DNA of 15,470 bases from NCBI GenBank assembly GCA_937880065.1, contig CALFMA010000308.1, positions 1 through 15,470 on the forward strand, in the 5' to 3' direction. Origin of the DNA: an uncultured Ruminococcus sp. Lineage in GTDB: Bacteria; Bacillota_A; Clostridia; Oscillospirales; Ruminococcaceae. Position numbers and translations under genes: made by a program. A model generated the notes under the pieces. That model had not been told where the DNA came from and ran no database searches. It was given only the letters and a program-made list of their open reading frames with translations. The stretch's first letter is position 1; every line of letters starts with the position of its first letter. This document shows, one piece after another, positions 12,662-15,470 of the stretch.

Positions 12662-13934
12662 AAATTATCTCCGTGACAGCTGCGGAGTTTCCGCAGGGCT
12701 TATCAGAAAGCTTAAAAATCAAAAGGGAATTGCTGTAAACGGCAAATTCGCAAGAACTGTTGATATGGTGAAAAACGGCGATATAATCACTCTTGAACAG
12801 ACTGACAACAGCGAAATTGAGCCTAATCCCCTGCTCCAAGTCCCCATAATTTTTGAAAATGAGGATTTAGTCGTTTTCAACAAGCCGTCGGGTATGCCTG
12901 TTCACCCCTCAATCCGCCACAGAACTGATACTTTAGGGAATTTTTTTGCGGCAAGATACGGAAAACTTGCCTTTCGCCCCGTAAATCGCCTTGATAAGGA
13001 TACTTCGGGATTGTGTCTTGTGGCAAAAAATTCTCATAGTGCGAATATTTTACAAGGCACAGCACATAAGATATACTATGCGGCAGTTCAGGGCATTACA
13101 GAACCGCAGGGAACTATTGACGCTCCCATAGCAAGAGAAAACGAAAGCATTATAATCCGCTGTGTCCGTGAGGACGGCAAAAGAGCCATTACACACTACA
13201 AGAAAATCAGAGAGGGCAACGGTTTTTCCCTCCTTGAAATTGACCTTGAAACAGGAAGAACACATCAGATTCGAGTTCATTTCAGCCATTTCGGCTATCC
13301 CCTTGCAGGTGATGACCTTTACGGGGGAAGCCTTGAAAAAATCACAAGACAAGCTCTCCATTGCGGAAAAATGAGCTTTAAACTGCCAATGACAAATGAA
13401 GAAATTACCGTGGAGGCTCCAATTCCGCAGGATATTGAGGAGCTTTTCACAAAGAAAGGAAATATTATGGAAAAAATAGCAAGCTTTCAGGTTGACCACA
13501 CTAAATTCGGTGTAGGTATGTACATATCAAGAATTGACGGTGATATTATCACATACGATGTGCGTATGGTCAAGCCCAACGGCGGCACTTATATCTCAAA
13601 TCCGTCACTTCACACAATTGAGCATCTCTTTGCCACATACGCACGAAACAGCCAATACAGCGACAGCATAATCTATGTAGGCCCTATGGGCTGCCGCACA
13701 GGCTTTTATCTGCTGACAAGAGATAATATGACAGGCGAGCAGGCGATTTCTCTCGTAAAATCCGCATATGCGTTTATTGCGGAATTTGACGGCGTTATCC
13801 CCGGTCTTTCCGAAATTGAGTGCGGAAATTATTTAGAGCATGACCTAAATTCCGCAAAAAAAGATGTTCTTCCGCTTTTAGAGCGTCTTGAAAATTATAC
13901 CGAGGAAATGCTGAACTACGAATATCATTTCTAA
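12612..13934 (+). CDS. RluA-family pseudouridine synthase fused to LuxS (S-ribosylhomocysteine lyase)
   Basis: 440 residues from the ATG at 12612 (AAGGAGG 12 nt upstream). Residues 1-60 resemble an S4 RNA-binding domain (LKNYLRDSCGVSAGLIRKL). Residues about 75-283 are an RluA-type catalytic domain with NRLDKDTSGL (nucleophile D128), ETGRTHQIRVHF and GYPLAGDDLYGG; such enzymes make pseudouridine in 23S rRNA or tRNA. From residue 286 the same frame continues into a complete LuxS of 155 residues. It has SFQVDH, zinc ligands in HTIEH (H49, H53 of LuxS), catalytic Cys in GPMGCRTGF (C76) and the third zinc ligand Cys in IECGNYLEHDLNSAK (C119). LuxS splits S-ribosylhomocysteine into homocysteine and the AI-2 precursor DPD. 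No stop codon separates the parts, but AAAGGA precedes the internal ATG at 13467, so free LuxS may also be made. Both domains look intact. Confidence 0.92.
   Translation: MSRLVFTVVSENPQQLKNYLRDSCGVSAGLIRKLKNQKGIAVNGKFARTVDMVKNGDIITLEQTDNSEIEPNPLLQVPIIFENEDLVVFNKPSGMPVHPSIRHRTDTLGNFFAARYGKLAFRPVNRLDKDTSGLCLVAKNSHSANILQGTAHKIYYAAVQGITEPQGTIDAPIARENESIIIRCVREDGKRAITHYKKIREGNGFSLLEIDLETGRTHQIRVHFSHFGYPLAGDDLYGGSLEKITRQALHCGKMSFKLPMTNEEITVEAPIPQDIEELFTKKGNIMEKIASFQVDHTKFGVGMYISRIDGDIITYDVRMVKPNGGTYISNPSLHTIEHLFATYARNSQYSDSIIYVGPMGCRTGFYLLTRDNMTGEQAISLVKSAYAFIAEFDGVIPGLSEIECGNYLEHDLNSAKKDVLPLLERLENYTEEMLNYEYHF
13453..13469 (+). promoter_or_regulatory. luxS: Internal ribosome binding site and start codon for luxS within the fusion gene
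   Basis: AGAAAGGA (13453-13460) stands 6 nt before the ATG at 13467, which is exactly the first codon of the LuxS homology (MEKIASFQVDH). This is what a stand-alone luxS would look like, and it suggests the fusion arose by loss of the rluA stop codon just upstream. Both a 440-residue fusion and a 155-residue LuxS are possible products. Confidence 0.7.
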
Positions 13935-13941
13935 AAAGCTT

Positions 13942-14004
13942 TTAGCTATTAGCCTTTAGCCTATAGCTAATAACTGACGGCTAATGGCTAACAGCTAACG
14001 GCTT
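13942..14004. repeat. TAGCTAA-type palindromic repeat
   Basis: TTAGCTATTAGCC (13942-13954) and GGCTAATGGCTAA (13979-13991) form an inverted repeat with one G-U mismatch, and the block continues with a GGCTAACAGCTAACGGCTT also present in copies A and B. It lies between the stop codon of the fusion gene and the M23 peptidase gene. It codes for nothing. Confidence 0.8.
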
Positions 14005-14032
14005 ATTAAAATTTCAATAAGGAAGTGTTATT

Positions 14033-15470
14033 TTGAATTTTCTGCGAAAAACAGGAAGATTTATAACAGGACTATTTGTAAGAAGCGGTCTTTGCACATT
14101 TAAATTTATTGCGGCTGTACTCCTTGGAATTATCGGGTTTTTCCGCTTTATATGGGAGGAATTCTGCGGTCTGCTCCAATTTGCAAAACGTGGATTTATG
14201 CTGATTTTCCGCAGTTCCACAGAGTCATTCCGCAAACGTGTGCAGCACTCAAACGAGCTTACAAAAAATATCCGCCGTGCCAAAAAAGAGGGCGGAAAAG
14301 TCTATGCTGAGGCTGTTCTGCAATTTATCGGCTCATTCTTTTTCGGTGAATACGGCGTTATGTATACCGCTTTCAACTACATTCTCCCCGTGTTGTGCAT
14401 TGTCTTTACCGTGGGAATTATTACAAGCGGTTCATCTCAGAGATACGGAATTGCTGTAGATTTCAACGGCAAACGCCTTGGAATAATCTCTGCCGAAGCC
14501 GATTACAATATGGCTGAACGTGATTTTCAGCAGCGAATTTCCTATTCCGAAAATGACGAATTAATCGACTTATCCACTCAGCTTTCGGTATGTGCAATTT
14601 CAGCAAGCGACAGCATAATGACTCCCTCAGAACTTGCTAATCAGATGCTTGAAGCCTCAAATGAAGAACTTATCGAAGCTTACGGAATTTACATTGACGG
14701 AAAATTTGCGTGTGCGGTAAACAACAGGGAAAAAGTACAGACTGCTCTTGATATGGCACTTCTTGACTATAAGCCCGACGGCAAAGTTAAAGAAGTTTCC
14801 TATGCAAATAAAATTGAATATACAAAGGGAATTTATCTTATGAGTTCCCTTAAAACCGAACAGGACGCAATAAATCAGCTTACCTCCACAAAGGAGCGTA
14901 AAAAGGTTTATGTGGTTCAGAAAGATGAAACTATTCTTGATATTGTCAAAAAGTTCGGAATGAAGCTTGAAGATTTCAATACTCTCAACCCCTATGCTGC
15001 TGACGGTTTAGCCAACGGACAAATCGTCAATGTTACGGAAACGGAGCGTTTTCTCCCAATTCAGTATATCTGCGAACATGAAATTGTAACTTTCCTCGAC
15101 TATGAAACAGTTGAAGTTGAAACAAGCTCCCTCAATGTGGGTGTCCGTGCAGTTCTTACAAAGGGTGAACGTGGCGAAAAAATGAGCAAATACGAAGTTA
15201 CCTATGTTGACGGAATTGAGCAGTCAAGAAATGTTATAAGCAATACGATTGTAAAATCCCCTGTGGTGGAAACTATCGGTATCGGCACATATACAGCTAT
15301 GCCCGATGACCCACAGACGGTTTATTTCGGCGCACCTATGACAGGTACGGGACAAATGGGCTGGCCTCTTGACGGCGGCTGGGTAAGCGACAGCTTTATC
15401 AGCGACAGAAATCACAAGGGACTGGATATTGCAGCTCCTGAGGGTACTGAAATCTATGCTGCCGAAGCAG
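14033..15470 (+). CDS. M23-family metallopeptidase with LysM and G5 domains, C-terminus beyond window
   Basis: 479 residues are visible. The start is a TTG at 14033, 6 nt after AAGGAAGTG. Two hydrophobic segments (about 23-44 and 112-132) anchor it in the membrane, with a basic stretch between. After an outside region of about 150 residues comes a LysM-like repeat (about 291-337: VYVVQKDETILDIVKKFGM, then LNPYAADGLANGQIVNV), which binds peptidoglycan. A G5 domain follows (about 347-420: CEHEIVTFLDYETVEVE, then VLTKGERGEK). The M23 domain begins at about 443 (GWPLDGGWVSDSF). The first zinc ligands are H461 and D465 in NHKGLDIAAPEG; the HxH motif lies outside the window. Such proteins cut or remodel peptidoglycan cross-links during growth or division. 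Two membrane segments are more than usual for the class. Identity is firm, catalytic completeness untested. Confidence 0.92.
   Translation, partial: MNFLRKTGRFITGLFVRSGLCTFKFIAAVLLGIIGFFRFIWEEFCGLLQFAKRGFMLIFRSSTESFRKRVQHSNELTKNIRRAKKEGGKVYAEAVLQFIGSFFFGEYGVMYTAFNYILPVLCIVFTVGIITSGSSQRYGIAVDFNGKRLGIISAEADYNMAERDFQQRISYSENDELIDLSTQLSVCAISASDSIMTPSELANQMLEASNEELIEAYGIYIDGKFACAVNNREKVQTALDMALLDYKPDGKVKEVSYANKIEYTKGIYLMSSLKTEQDAINQLTSTKERKKVYVVQKDETILDIVKKFGMKLEDFNTLNPYAADGLANGQIVNVTETERFLPIQYICEHEIVTFLDYETVEVETSSLNVGVRAVLTKGERGEKMSKYEVTYVDGIEQSRNVISNTIVKSPVVETIGIGTYTAMPDDPQTVYFGAPMTGTGQMGWPLDGGWVSDSFISDRNHKGLDIAAPEGTEIYAAEA

Overview
The window looks like chromosome of an anaerobic Gram-positive Clostridia-class bacterium, most likely Ruminococcus or a close relative (Oscillospiraceae). 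The clues are two secreted proteins with dockerin-type calcium repeats (cellulosome assembly modules), the sporulation gene spoVAD, moderate-to-low GC, strong AGGAGG-type ribosome binding sites, and many promoters that match the vegetative sigma-A consensus. The species call is inference. No tRNA, rRNA, insertion sequence, phage gene or CRISPR array was found.

Layout. 1-804 (minus) is the N-terminal part of spoVAD, cut by the window start. 921-1146 is a decayed GNAT acetyltransferase. 1324-2336 is a DRE-TIM/HMGL-type aldolase gene broken near 1447-1499 by a short out-of-frame stretch that reads like transketolase. A bidirectional terminator separates it from a secreted dockerin protein (minus, 2376-3641). 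A 421-bp divergent intergenic region follows, then glmM (4063-5448, peptidoglycan precursor synthesis). A small secreted protein made almost only of four dockerin-type calcium loops lies at 5717-6283. Another bidirectional terminator faces a minus-strand operon rnhA - cysteine desulfurase - IscU/NifU scaffold (8413 down to 6336).

8414-10102 holds an ECF sigma factor and membrane anti-sigma pair (minus, overlapping by 1 nt). An exact 77-bp repeat lies on either side of the pair. Next come an XRE-family regulator (minus, 10103-10837) and a divergent histidine phosphatase (11007-11624), with two ATAC-N5-GTAT sites between them. A consensus sigma-A promoter at 10024-10052 points into the 3' end of the XRE gene on the opposite strand, with no gene of its own.

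The right end is a plus-strand group. It has a polytopic membrane protein whose start codon lies in a perfect 12-bp inverted repeat, then an RluA-family pseudouridine synthase fused in frame to a complete LuxS, then a palindromic repeat, then an M23 peptidase with LysM and G5 domains that runs off the window.

Most genes are housekeeping: cell wall (glmM, M23 peptidase), Fe-S/sulfur (nifS/iscU), RNA metabolism (rnhA, rluA) and the activated methyl cycle (luxS). The accessory interest lies in the RluA-LuxS fusion, the dockerin-only protein, the palindromic intergenic repeats, the orphan antisense promoter and the patch that breaks the aldolase gene.
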